A stretch of DNA of 64,000 nt from Lachancea dasiensis (lineage: Eukaryota > Ascomycota > Saccharomycetes > Saccharomycetales > Saccharomycetaceae): assembly GCA_900074725.1 (NCBI GenBank), contig LT598458.1, positions 434,001-498,000 of the forward strand. The letters run 5' to 3'. Position 1 is the first letter of the stretch. Each line of letters begins with the position of its first letter. Below, piece after piece: positions 55,615 through 64,000 of this stretch. The notes under the pieces were generated by a model that saw only the letters and a program-made list of their open reading frames with translations, had not been told where the DNA came from and made no database searches. A program made the translations under genes and the position numbers.

Positions 55615-57720
55615 ATGACGGATGCCGCTGCAGCTGTGTGCGTGGCAGACCGCGCCAAGCATGCGGACGGGGTCTCCGTGTTCGACCTGGTAGCGTGGTC
55701 CAAAACCAGGGACGGGTCGCCCGTGCCGCCACGGCCACAGGCGCCGCTGCTGCGGCCCTCGCTCAAACCCTGGACCACCGCCTCTACCTCCAGATCCACG
55801 TCGTCGCTCAAAAACGTGCGTTTCGCGCATCAGCTGACCACGGTCAAGCGGTTCGACACACAGTCCGAGCCCATCTCCATCTCCACGGAGAACTCGCCAC
55901 AGCTGGGCCCGCTGCAGGTGCGAGGCGATGGCGGGGAGGTGGAGGACTGCGCCGGCGACGCTGACACCGACGATGGTGACGACTTCTGGTTTGGAACCAC
56001 CCTCTCCCGCTCCAAACTGTTTTCCTTTTCCCCCAATGCATCGGCCTCCTCCGCTGCAGCTTCTCAAAAACCCCCAGCTTTCCATTTGTTCGACGCTGCC
56101 CTCTACAGCGAGAGCGACGAAGACAGCAGTGACTGCGAAGTGGAGCTCGATTTCCAGCAACCGCGGCTACCCGCTGCTACTGCTGCTGCTGCTGCTGCTG
56201 CTGCCACGGGGACGTCCGCGGGCTCTTCGTCTCCACGTTTTGTGGTGGAAAAATGGCAGCTACTCTACTCCAACATAGAACCACTTATCACGCGCAGAGC
56301 AGTGGATCTGCAATCGCACATTCTCGCGCATCTCAAAGGTCAAAACATCAAGCTTAACAAAATTTCTTCATGCTTGGACTCCCACAAAATTCAGGGCCTC
56401 GTTTATGTCACCAACCTGAGTTTCGAAAAATCGTTAGAAATTAAATTTACTTTCAACAACTGGCACGATATTCACTATGTTCCCGCCCACTACCATCGCA
56501 CCGTTACTAGCGCCATCGACGAGTTTAAGTTCACCATCGATTTAACAGGCTTGTCATTTTTCATGCAGTCCAAAAATCTCTTGTTTTGCAACTCTCACAT
56601 CCGAGAGACTGGCTGTCCCTTGACGATGGAACTATGCTGCAGGTACGACGTCAATGGCGAAACTTATTACGATAACAATAACTACAATAACTACCACGTC
56701 GACCTACAGGCGATCACCCACCCTGTGGTGCGCAGAGCCTCTAGTTCTGCTCCTGATCTAAGTGCTCTCACTGCTCCTTCCCCGCGGTACCAACCTTCAA
56801 GCACCACCATGGTGAACACCACCACGGGAACAAGCTCAGGTAAGGCCGACTCCAGATCTTTCGGCTCTGATTTTTTGGTATCCACCACACTTTCTCACGG
56901 CGCCTACACTAAGCCTGTGCCCAGGAACATTAGTGCTGGCCGCAAATTTTCCGAAGACACCGATTATTATAATACATCTCCCCTTAAACATTTATTTCAC
57001 AATGATACAACGTTGGCAAAGCCCTCCAGGATAAACGAAGTGACTTTTGATTACGAAACAAGTCCATCTCAGTCTGCCGGCTACGCAGCTTCTCCTATGA
57101 ACTTCCTCTTTGGCCAGGACCAGCCAAACAAGCACTATACGCATACTCCCCCTCCGCCGCCATCTCCTCCTCCCTCGTCCTCCACCACAGTAGGGCCACT
57201 CTCAATACTACAATATCATGATAAACCTGAGGCTCCCCATCTTTCTGGCTCCTTTGAGCGCTCCTTTGAGCGCTCCACCGACGTTACCTCATTGGTGCAA
57301 GGCTCTAATTTAAAACAGGATTTACATTTGCCTTCTGATGTTTCGTCTACTACCACCTATCGCAATCCCTTAGCAGAAGTGGCACTCACTACTTCCGAGT
57401 CTAACTCTCACCTTACAACAACTAGCAGCTCATCGTCAATCGAAAGTCAACATCCACGTTCCCTCAATGGCCTATCGTCTTCCAAGCTAAAGCGCGATCT
57501 TTTCCTCTCATCCGCTTCTGGCGATAGCCCTAAGTTTACACCAGATACTTCTACTACATCAATGGACTATGATAAACTCATCCAATCGTATTGTTTTTAT
57601 GACCCAAAAGAGGACTCGACTTCTCCTCAGACAATTCATCCCTCGTCTTGGTCACGTCATGTCTCCACAACAACCACCCCTGTTCTTTCTCCTACTGGGA
57701 AACATGACTGGTTGTTATAG
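55615..57720 (+). CDS. PIG1: Glycogen-targeting subunit of PP1 (Pig1/Gac1 family)
   Basis: The 701-residue protein is the single homologue of Pig1 (YLR273C) and Gac1 (YOR178C), which bring the phosphatase Glc7 to glycogen synthase. The PP1-docking motif KNVRF is at residues 66-70. The CBM21 carbohydrate-binding domain (about 255-345) has VTNLSFEKSLEIKFTFNNW, DEFKFTIDL and the YYDNNNYNNY loop. A run of Ala encoded by GCT/GCC triplets (about 187-198) and long Ser/Thr/Pro regions fill the rest. Start: the frame is open back to a TTG at 55348, but ATG 55615 is the first ATG after the TATA box, so it is the best start. The first third is GC-rich, the rest is not. Confidence 0.92.
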   Translation: MTDAAAAVCVADRAKHADGVSVFDLVAWSKTRDGSPVPPRPQAPLLRPSLKPWTTASTSRSTSSLKNVRFAHQLTTVKRFDTQSEPISISTENSPQLGPLQVRGDGGEVEDCAGDADTDDGDDFWFGTTLSRSKLFSFSPNASASSAAASQKPPAFHLFDAALYSESDEDSSDCEVELDFQQPRLPAATAAAAAAAATGTSAGSSSPRFVVEKWQLLYSNIEPLITRRAVDLQSHILAHLKGQNIKLNKISSCLDSHKIQGLVYVTNLSFEKSLEIKFTFNNWHDIHYVPAHYHRTVTSAIDEFKFTIDLTGLSFFMQSKNLLFCNSHIRETGCPLTMELCCRYDVNGETYYDNNNYNNYHVDLQAITHPVVRRASSSAPDLSALTAPSPRYQPSSTTMVNTTTGTSSGKADSRSFGSDFLVSTTLSHGAYTKPVPRNISAGRKFSEDTDYYNTSPLKHLFHNDTTLAKPSRINEVTFDYETSPSQSAGYAASPMNFLFGQDQPNKHYTHTPPPPPSPPPSSSTTVGPLSILQYHDKPEAPHLSGSFERSFERSTDVTSLVQGSNLKQDLHLPSDVSSTTTYRNPLAEVALTTSESNSHLTTTSSSSSIESQHPRSLNGLSSSKLKRDLFLSSASGDSPKFTPDTSTTSMDYDKLIQSYCFYDPKEDSTSPQTIHPSSWSRHVSTTTTPVLSPTGKHDWLL

Positions 57721-58298
57721 GTAGGTTTCGAAGCTTTTCCCTGGCGTCAAGAGATAGATTTATTTCATCAAAATTGGTCTCTTTTTCCAAAGTTTTCGGT
57801 TGAAAATTGATGAAAGGGAGCTGTCTTACATTTCCATGATATTCTGCAGCATCATTTCGTCCATTCATTCATTCATTCATTCAGTCAATTCATGTCCCCT
57901 TTGTTGGATCGCTGTTTCGAGAGCTGGTATTTCGTAACACTCATTATTAATTTTGATGATCGGGCAATTTTTGCTCCATAAAAACACACTCACACACTTG
58001 ATACATGTATATGTATGTAATTTAATGATACATTTGGGTTTCTCATTATAATTACGCTGTCTTGGCAGCCATGATTTATCTTTGCAGAGTGACGGGATAT
58101 GTTGCAACATGATCTTCATATCACTTTATACCTAATCGACGTTGTCCAAGCTTGCGACTCTAAATAATTACCATGGGGCCACAGTCGTTGTCCATTATAT
58201 ATACCTATACTCTGGCGCATAAACAGTAAAGCTTCTCGCTTAAACGATACTCAGCAAAATCCACAACAATAAACAGCTACATATCGTCGCCTAGCCAG
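57721..58298. other. PIG1-MPC54 intergenic region with CATT repeat
   Basis: No gene is recognised in these 578 bases. A CATT tetranucleotide run lies at 57862-57883 (five and a half copies). A TATA stretch (ATTATATATACC, about 58194-58205) precedes the next gene. Confidence 0.7.
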
Positions 58299-59999
58299 AT
58301 GGGAATACCAGAGAATTGTGTTGCAGAAAGCAGCGCAAGTTCCAAACTGAAATCATTTTTCCACAAAACTGAAATTGAGGAACTATCTGTCCATAACTTC
58401 CGATCAGATTACCAAAGCATCGACACGAAGAAGGACGTTGCAAGAGGTCTCACTTACAAAATCAACCCAGCCGCCACAGAAATCGCAAACATTTATGAGG
58501 TAAAAAATTCGAACCCAATGGTGGACGAATTTGTGTCCACAAAAATGAAGATAAGAGTCAGAGCACCTAGCTTGATAAAATTCGGCTCCAATCAAATTAA
58601 ACTTTTTGATGCCCAAGATATCGTGGGTTATTCAAGCAACAAACGCTGTTTGGAGCCTCATGCTTCTGATTCTATTTTACTAGTCAAAGAACAAGATCCT
58701 CGATATTTTGAGGAAGAAAATGAAGCAGACTGGAATGAAAGTATTGCCATCGAAAATCGAGTAGTTTTGGAAGGTATGTTGAGGTGTTGGGATGCGTGTG
58801 GGATCCCAGAAAGCGAGTTTGACGCCAAGGATATGGTCATGACAGTTCAAAAATTAAGCTATGGTATTCTCCAAGCGCTCTCTAATCAAGGAGCAGTTAG
58901 TAAAATGGTCAAGCAATTTGAATGTGCTGAACTAAGTGATGACTTTGAAGAGTGTTGGTTGGATCTTTTAGAAGCTTTACAATTGGAAGATGACTTGAAA
59001 TCAAAGGACAACGCTTTGGCGGAACAACTGCAAATAAACAATGCGCAGCAAAAAGAAAACAAACAATTGGAGGAGCGCTTGGGAAATCTGGAAATGCAAT
59101 TAGACGATCAATCGAGGCTGCAAGAGTCATGTCGAGAAAACATTCTGAAAATAGAAGAACTCACTAAAGTAAATGAAGCTCAAAGCGCCAAGCATCTCGA
59201 GGCATGTGCAACTTTGAGTAAATTGGAGCTCGACTTCGAAGAGAAAGTCTTCAAGTATGAAGCTTTGATCAAAGAAAACAGCGAGCTTCGTAATGATTTA
59301 ATGACGTGCGAGAAAGATCTTGAGAAAAGCGAAACCCATGTTGAGCGTTTGCAAAGCAGTATGGCCAGTACGCAAACAGAACTAAAGCAAAATTTAGATG
59401 CAACCAACGAGCACTGCAATCAACTGGCAAAGAAATGCGAAGATGTTGAAAGGATCTGGAAACTAAACCATTCCCTCATGGTTGGTGAATGTGAACAACA
59501 GAAGCTCTATTTTCAACAGTTACAGCAGGACACACAAAAAGCAAGAGAGGACGCGGAGTGGTATAGACAACGGAATAATGAGTTATTTCTGGCTTTGCAA
59601 ACAGCTCGGGAACAAATAGAAACTTTTGAGACGCGCCACAGGGAAGCCAGCGAAGCATTGTCCATTGTATCAAAGCAAATGGAAACGTTATTGGCTTTCA
59701 AAGAGAAGGCAAAGACTAGAATTATTTCTCTTAGAAATTCCAAACATGAGCTGAAGGCACGCAATAAACAAATTGAACACTTTGATGAAATTTTGAGACA
59801 GCAGCTTAACGCAGCGATTGAACAGTGCGAGAGGAAAGCACACGAAAATCAAAAACTTTCAAGAAAATTAGAAGGGGCCCAAAAATATGTGCAGGACACT
59901 ACAACCTTATTTCATAAACCATTGTCTCCTCTCGATCACAAAAGTAACAAGAAGCGCAGGCCTTTGCGGATAATGACGAATCAAATTGACGCCTATTAA
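58299..59999 (+). CDS. MPC54: Mpc54-like coiled-coil protein
   Basis: The 566-residue protein has a non-helical N-terminal part (about 1-225) and then a long coiled coil (about 225-535) rich in Glu, Gln, Lys and Leu. It ends with a basic tail (HKSNKKRRPLRIM). It lies next to the PIG1/GAC1 gene, as MPC54 (YOR177C) lies next to GAC1 in S. cerevisiae. Mpc54 is a meiosis-specific outer-plaque component of the spindle pole body needed for spore membrane formation. Coiled coils evolve fast, so identity rests mainly on order. It is longer than S. cerevisiae Mpc54 (464 residues). The ATG at 58299 is the first in frame after the TATA element. Confidence 0.75.
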   Translation: MGIPENCVAESSASSKLKSFFHKTEIEELSVHNFRSDYQSIDTKKDVARGLTYKINPAATEIANIYEVKNSNPMVDEFVSTKMKIRVRAPSLIKFGSNQIKLFDAQDIVGYSSNKRCLEPHASDSILLVKEQDPRYFEEENEADWNESIAIENRVVLEGMLRCWDACGIPESEFDAKDMVMTVQKLSYGILQALSNQGAVSKMVKQFECAELSDDFEECWLDLLEALQLEDDLKSKDNALAEQLQINNAQQKENKQLEERLGNLEMQLDDQSRLQESCRENILKIEELTKVNEAQSAKHLEACATLSKLELDFEEKVFKYEALIKENSELRNDLMTCEKDLEKSETHVERLQSSMASTQTELKQNLDATNEHCNQLAKKCEDVERIWKLNHSLMVGECEQQKLYFQQLQQDTQKAREDAEWYRQRNNELFLALQTAREQIETFETRHREASEALSIVSKQMETLLAFKEKAKTRIISLRNSKHELKARNKQIEHFDEILRQQLNAAIEQCERKAHENQKLSRKLEGAQKYVQDTTTLFHKPLSPLDHKSNKKRRPLRIMTNQIDAY

Positions 60000-60836
60000 A
60001 TAATACTGCTCTATCTAAGAAGCTGATGGCTGTTATGAACTTTACTAGGCTATGGTACACACCGAAAAATATTGATGTTGGGTCCTGAACGTCAACTATT
60101 TTATGGCAGCTGGGGCTCGGTTCAAACAATTGCAACGCGAGTTGAGAGGGTGTTAGTATTCTGCTCGACTTTAAGAAATTGACGCTATTTAGAAGCCGGC
60201 AAATAAACAGAACACACCTCATAATAGTTCAACAGATCCAACTGCATGGACTATGGACTTTCTGAATACGCTTGCATTACCGCTGTCGGGGATGGACAAG
60301 CGTAAAAGGGCTTTACGACAGGTCTCTCGTGTAAGGTTTACAACTTCGAATGCGCATTGCGTAGCGTTACTAGTTGAGTACTAAATCGTTCGCCAGGTAG
60401 CTAAACGATCAATGACTTTTTTTAGCGTACATTCAAGTAACTACCGGACATATTACCAAGCGAAGGAGCATACGCAACTTAGTTCAAGCTCAGTGTTTAA
60501 ATTTTTGACTAATAGGCCCTTATGGTTGTAGATCTTCAGAAGTCTTGAACGAATTTCTTGACTACAAGGTACTGTGAGCAAGGTCGATTTTTATATACTC
60601 ATTCCAGGGGCCAATGTCTGAGAAAGTTGGATCTCCGACGATGAATTTAGTAACATTCAACAGGCTGGTAGGAGCAAAGAAGTCCTTGGATGTCGTGAAG
60701 TGCAAGCCATTGAAGTGCGACAGAAAGAGACTCTATCGTTGATGATGCTCCATCGATTTTAAACAGTTCGAAGGTTATATAGAGTATAATTTACGCGCTC
60801 ATGAGATTATATCAACAAGCAACGCAAGCCGCGAAA
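60000..60836. other. MPC54-YCS4 intergenic region
   Basis: No gene is recognised in these 837 bases. A TATA-like TTATATAGAG (about 60775-60784) precedes YCS4. HEM15, the neighbour of MPC54 in S. cerevisiae, is not here. Confidence 0.65.
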
Positions 60837-63800
60837 ATGACAGAGTTCAGCTTATCTGAACACTTAACTAGATTCCAAACAAGTGATAAGCAGACTTTCC
60901 CTGCAGTTGAAAATCCAGGCAATGAGTTGAACACTGTGATCGACGTGCTAGCGGTATCTCCTGAACTGATAGATGACAGCAGTGACACGCTAGATGGTCT
61001 CATGGATTTGGTACATGGGTTTCCCCAGCTGCAGCCACAGCATCAGACGCAGCTCTCATATCTCGTCAGCACTTCTCTCGCGCATCTCGCTCTGAGCATT
61101 AACTCAAGTTTGTCTGGCGGTGCAACCAATGCCGAGATTATGAACTACCTGCCGCAGTGGAGAAGACAGCTGGAAGAGTACGGCTATCTTATACATGTGC
61201 TTCTGTATTTTCTGGAGCAAGAGTTATCCAGCGCAGCTTCACAAAACAACGTTGCTAAAACAAGCGGACGGGCCCATCAGCCGTCGACGAACTCGATCAA
61301 CATGCTAAAGAAAGTGACGTCTCAAATAGAGAATATCTTGGAGTGTACTTTGAAACTTTTTGCATTGAATTTGTCACGGCTATTTCCAACCACACCTGAA
61401 AGAGATCTCTTTGTAGGGCTGTTTACTAAGCCCCTGTATGTCCTGATAGAAACGGAGCAGGTATTAAAAATGCCGGCAATCAAGCTTTTCATCTTTAGAA
61501 TTATTGGAATTGCGGTTAAAAACCTCGGTCAAAGTTCTAGCACTCAAAATGCCATTTTGACTTCATTGACTTATTTTGCACATCTAAACACCTTTAGCGC
61601 AGAACTACTGCAGACAATTAATGACGAGTTCGATTATCCTCAGCTTACTGAAGACATTTTGAGAGAAATCAGCAATAAAGAATTTAATAGCAAGGATGTT
61701 AAGGGCCCCAAGTCCATATCTGCATTTTTGGTGAAATTATCGGAATTGATCCCAAGAATTGTTTTGAGGCAGATGACTCTGATTGTAAAGCTACTCAATA
61801 ATAGCTCGTTTACATTGAGATGTGCAGTCGTGGAAGCCTGTGGTAATATAGTTGTCGAAATATCAAAAAAACAGGAAGACCTCGACTTACATAAGCAGTC
61901 TGTGGAAGTACTGCTGGAGCTTTTGGAAGAAAGGTTTGCGGACTCTAATCCATATGTTAGAACCAAGGCGATTCAGGGCTGTCTTAAAATATGTGATCTT
62001 TCTGTGAAGTTCAAGAAGCACAGGAATAACGTTGTCAAGCTCGCCGTTCGATCCTTGCAGGATAGGTCTTCTCTAGTGAGGAGGAACGCAGTTAAACTAC
62101 TGACCAAACTTTTGTTGACGCACCAATTTGATGCTCTTCATGGAACTCAACTGGGCTTATCTATATGGGAAGGTCGCCTCAACAGTGCAGAAGCACTGTG
62201 GAACGAAACGATGGGCGCCTCCCTAGAGTCTCAAAGAAGTACGTTAGACGAATTGATAGAAAAAAGCATACGAGAGGACGATGACAATGGCTCCTCCAGC
62301 GAGGATGACGAACGGCAAATATCAAGATTAGAGCGGGAAGCCGAAGATCTCCCTACAACCAACGCAAATGCCGCTTTCAAGATGAAGCTGACCATTCAAT
62401 ATTACAAAGATGCTATAGCTTTCATCAAATGCATTCATGAAGGAATCCGCCAATCCTGTCAACTTTTACTCTCTAGAAATCGTAATGAGGTACTGGAGAT
62501 CATGGATTTTTTGGTATTGACTGATGCTTACAGTATAGAGTTGAGTTCTATTGGAGTTCGCAAGATGCTACATTTGGTGTGGATGAAAGGAACAAACGAG
62601 GAGGGGACGAGTATTGTGTCGCATCTTATATCAAGCTATTACCAGTTATTTTTGACGCCACCAGATGGTTCAAACTTTAAAGAAAAGGCGGCGTACATCG
62701 CCACCAATCTGATTCATATGACCGAAAATACATCGGCAGCCGATCTAGCTTCCTTGGAGAAGCTGCTGGGCCTCATATATCAAGCTAATTACATTGATCA
62801 GGATGCTATCAATGTCCTGTGGGCATTTTATAATTCAAGCGCCTGCGGTACAGGAAAAATCAACACGAAAAAGATCCATGGATCCATCATCGTACTCGGA
62901 ATGCTCTCCCTGGCCGATCATACTATAGCGCAGAAGGGTTTAGACTCGTTGCTAAACGTAGGACTCGGTGAACCGGGGACTAAAGACCTTGTTTTGTTGA
63001 AGTATTCATGTATTGCTCTTCAGCGAATCATCCCTAAAGGATCCAGCGCCATCTTCTCTGGAATAGCCAATGAGAAATTGGTAGTGCAAAAACTACATGC
63101 ACGCATTATCGATAATGTGCGCGATCCCGAATTCTATCCTGCTTGCGAGGAAGCTATAAAGGCACTATTCACCATTTCCACTTCTCCTGACACTGTGGCG
63201 ACGGACATAGTGAGGGAAAAAACCATGATAACGTTCGGAAAGAAAGAAAGTGACGACCTCACCACGTACACGGTTTCCCGGACAGCTTCTTTAGCTCAAT
63301 TACTCTTCATCATTGGTCATATCGCGATCAGTACGATCGTTTACGTCGAAAAGTGTGAGGCAGAATTCAAGAAGCGGAAGATTGAAGCTGAGGCTAAAAG
63401 CGCTTCTGGACCAAATTCTCATGAACCCAACGTTGCCGAAGAACGACAGCAAGAACTTGAGATGATTGGCGGTACCAACGAGGATGATTTTGCTGACGCT
63501 GTTAATTTTGTAAAAGAGAATGAACTGCTATTTGGCGACTTCTCCTTGCTGGCAAAGTTCGGACCCTTGGTTGAAGAAGTTGTTTCAAATAGTGCTAAAT
63601 TTTCCGACGCAATGCTTCAAAGAACGGCGTTACTTTGTCTAGCAAAATTCATGTGTGTTTCATCGAAGTACTGCGAGAAAAATCTACCACTTTTAATAAC
63701 CATCTTAGAAAAATCACCCGATCCGATTATTCGTTCCAATGCCATTCTTGGTCTAGGAGATATGGCCGTTTGCTTCAACAACTTGGTAGACGAAAACACA

Positions 63801-64000
63801 GAGTTTCTTTACCGTCACCTACATGACGAAGATTTGATGGTCCAAAAGACTTGTTTGATGACAGTGACGTTTTTAATTCTTGCGGGACAGGTAAAGGTAA
63901 AAGGTCAGTTAGGACAGATGGCAAAATGTCTAGAGAATACAGACCAAGGAATTAGCGATATGTGCAAGCTATTTTTCACTGAATTGGCTACCAAAGATAA
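60837..64000 (+). CDS. YCS4: Condensin subunit Ycs4 (CND1), partial
   Basis: The frame is open from ATG 60837 to the window end: 1054 codons of a protein that is about 1176 residues in S. cerevisiae, so the 3' end is missing. Ycs4 is a HEAT-repeat subunit of condensin, needed for mitotic chromosome folding and rDNA segregation. HEAT-type helices are clear at NSSFTLRCAVVEACGNIVVE, NPYVRTKAIQGCLKICD, LQDRSSLVRRNAVKLLTKLL and SPDPIIRSNAILGLGDMAV. The last includes the conserved Cnd1 core (IIRSNAILGLGDM). An acidic Ser-rich linker (DDDNGSSSEDDE) lies near residue 480. An in-frame ATG at 60801 would add 12 residues; I prefer 60837 because the TATA-like element is close upstream. YLR272C lies next to PIG1 in S. 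cerevisiae. Confidence 0.95.
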   Translation, partial: MTEFSLSEHLTRFQTSDKQTFPAVENPGNELNTVIDVLAVSPELIDDSSDTLDGLMDLVHGFPQLQPQHQTQLSYLVSTSLAHLALSINSSLSGGATNAEIMNYLPQWRRQLEEYGYLIHVLLYFLEQELSSAASQNNVAKTSGRAHQPSTNSINMLKKVTSQIENILECTLKLFALNLSRLFPTTPERDLFVGLFTKPLYVLIETEQVLKMPAIKLFIFRIIGIAVKNLGQSSSTQNAILTSLTYFAHLNTFSAELLQTINDEFDYPQLTEDILREISNKEFNSKDVKGPKSISAFLVKLSELIPRIVLRQMTLIVKLLNNSSFTLRCAVVEACGNIVVEISKKQEDLDLHKQSVEVLLELLEERFADSNPYVRTKAIQGCLKICDLSVKFKKHRNNVVKLAVRSLQDRSSLVRRNAVKLLTKLLLTHQFDALHGTQLGLSIWEGRLNSAEALWNETMGASLESQRSTLDELIEKSIREDDDNGSSSEDDERQISRLEREAEDLPTTNANAAFKMKLTIQYYKDAIAFIKCIHEGIRQSCQLLLSRNRNEVLEIMDFLVLTDAYSIELSSIGVRKMLHLVWMKGTNEEGTSIVSHLISSYYQLFLTPPDGSNFKEKAAYIATNLIHMTENTSAADLASLEKLLGLIYQANYIDQDAINVLWAFYNSSACGTGKINTKKIHGSIIVLGMLSLADHTIAQKGLDSLLNVGLGEPGTKDLVLLKYSCIALQRIIPKGSSAIFSGIANEKLVVQKLHARIIDNVRDPEFYPACEEAIKALFTISTSPDTVATDIVREKTMITFGKKESDDLTTYTVSRTASLAQLLFIIGHIAISTIVYVEKCEAEFKKRKIEAEAKSASGPNSHEPNVAEERQQELEMIGGTNEDDFADAVNFVKENELLFGDFSLLAKFGPLVEEVVSNSAKFSDAMLQRTALLCLAKFMCVSSKYCEKNLPLLITILEKSPDPIIRSNAILGLGDMAVCFNNLVDENTEFLYRHLHDEDLMVQKTCLMTVTFLILAGQVKVKGQLGQMAKCLENTDQGISDMCKLFFTELATKD

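Noticed and set aside
1-64000. Transposons, LTRs, CRISPR arrays, viral remnants
   Set aside because: No transposase, integrase, reverse transcriptase or terminal repeat was seen, and no spaced repeat array of the CRISPR type.

Overview
The window is chromosomal DNA from a budding yeast (Saccharomycetaceae). The genes are compact, mostly intronless and nuclear. The two clear introns use yeast GTATGT/GTACGT donors and a perfect TACTAAC branch site. Gene order interleaves pairs of regions that are separate sister blocks in Saccharomyces cerevisiae: chromosome IV YDR083-088 with chromosome V YER158-159, and chromosome XII YLR272-295 with chromosome XV YOR177-185. Each gene is present once. This is the pattern of a lineage that split before the whole-genome duplication. 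Lachancea is my best guess for the genus (inference, not proven); Torulaspora, Zygosaccharomyces or Kluyveromyces-type yeasts are not excluded.

Layout. 1-12 kb is the YDR08x/YER15x block: SLU7, RRP1, SSS1, BUR6, a DUR3-like sodium:solute symporter absent from this place in S. cerevisiae, an AFR1/YER158C homologue, TVP23 and RRP8. The first 5 kb is clearly GC-richer than what follows. 12-14 kb is a gene-poor junction between two ancestral blocks. It holds a 33-codon a-factor mating pheromone precursor gene with a plausible a2-Mcm1 operator. 14-32 kb: ATP14, an unrecognised 250-residue protein, GSP1 (Ran), SEC72, GCD7, COQ11, GUF1, MEC3, SER1, RPS30 (intron), a YLR287C homologue, an apparently relocated HSP10, and LAS17. 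32-34.5 kb is a long intergenic stretch leading to CTS1. 34.5-53 kb: CTS1, EFM7/NNT1, ECI1, YLR283W and RSO55 homologues, a Zn2Cys6 regulator (YLR278C), YSH1, DBP9, SMD2 (intron) and MCM5. 53-64 kb: a second GC-rich, gene-free stretch, then a PIG1/GAC1 homologue, an MPC54-like coiled-coil gene and the first part of YCS4, which runs off the window.

Functionally these are mainly housekeeping genes: splicing (SLU7, SMD2), ribosome biogenesis and translation (RRP1, RRP8, DBP9, RPS30, GCD7, EFM7, GUF1, RSO55), secretion (SSS1, SEC72, TVP23), mitochondria (ATP14, COQ11, HSP10), DNA replication and chromosomes (MCM5, MEC3, YCS4), and mRNA 3' processing (YSH1). Cell-type, morphogenesis and cell-separation genes (a-factor, AFR1, LAS17, CTS1) are mixed in. 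I found no transposon, LTR, tRNA, rRNA, CRISPR array or convincing centromere. The most notable items are the pheromone gene and its operator, the two very short first exons, the relocated HSP10, the unrecognised gene next to ATP14, and several minisatellite-like repeats.
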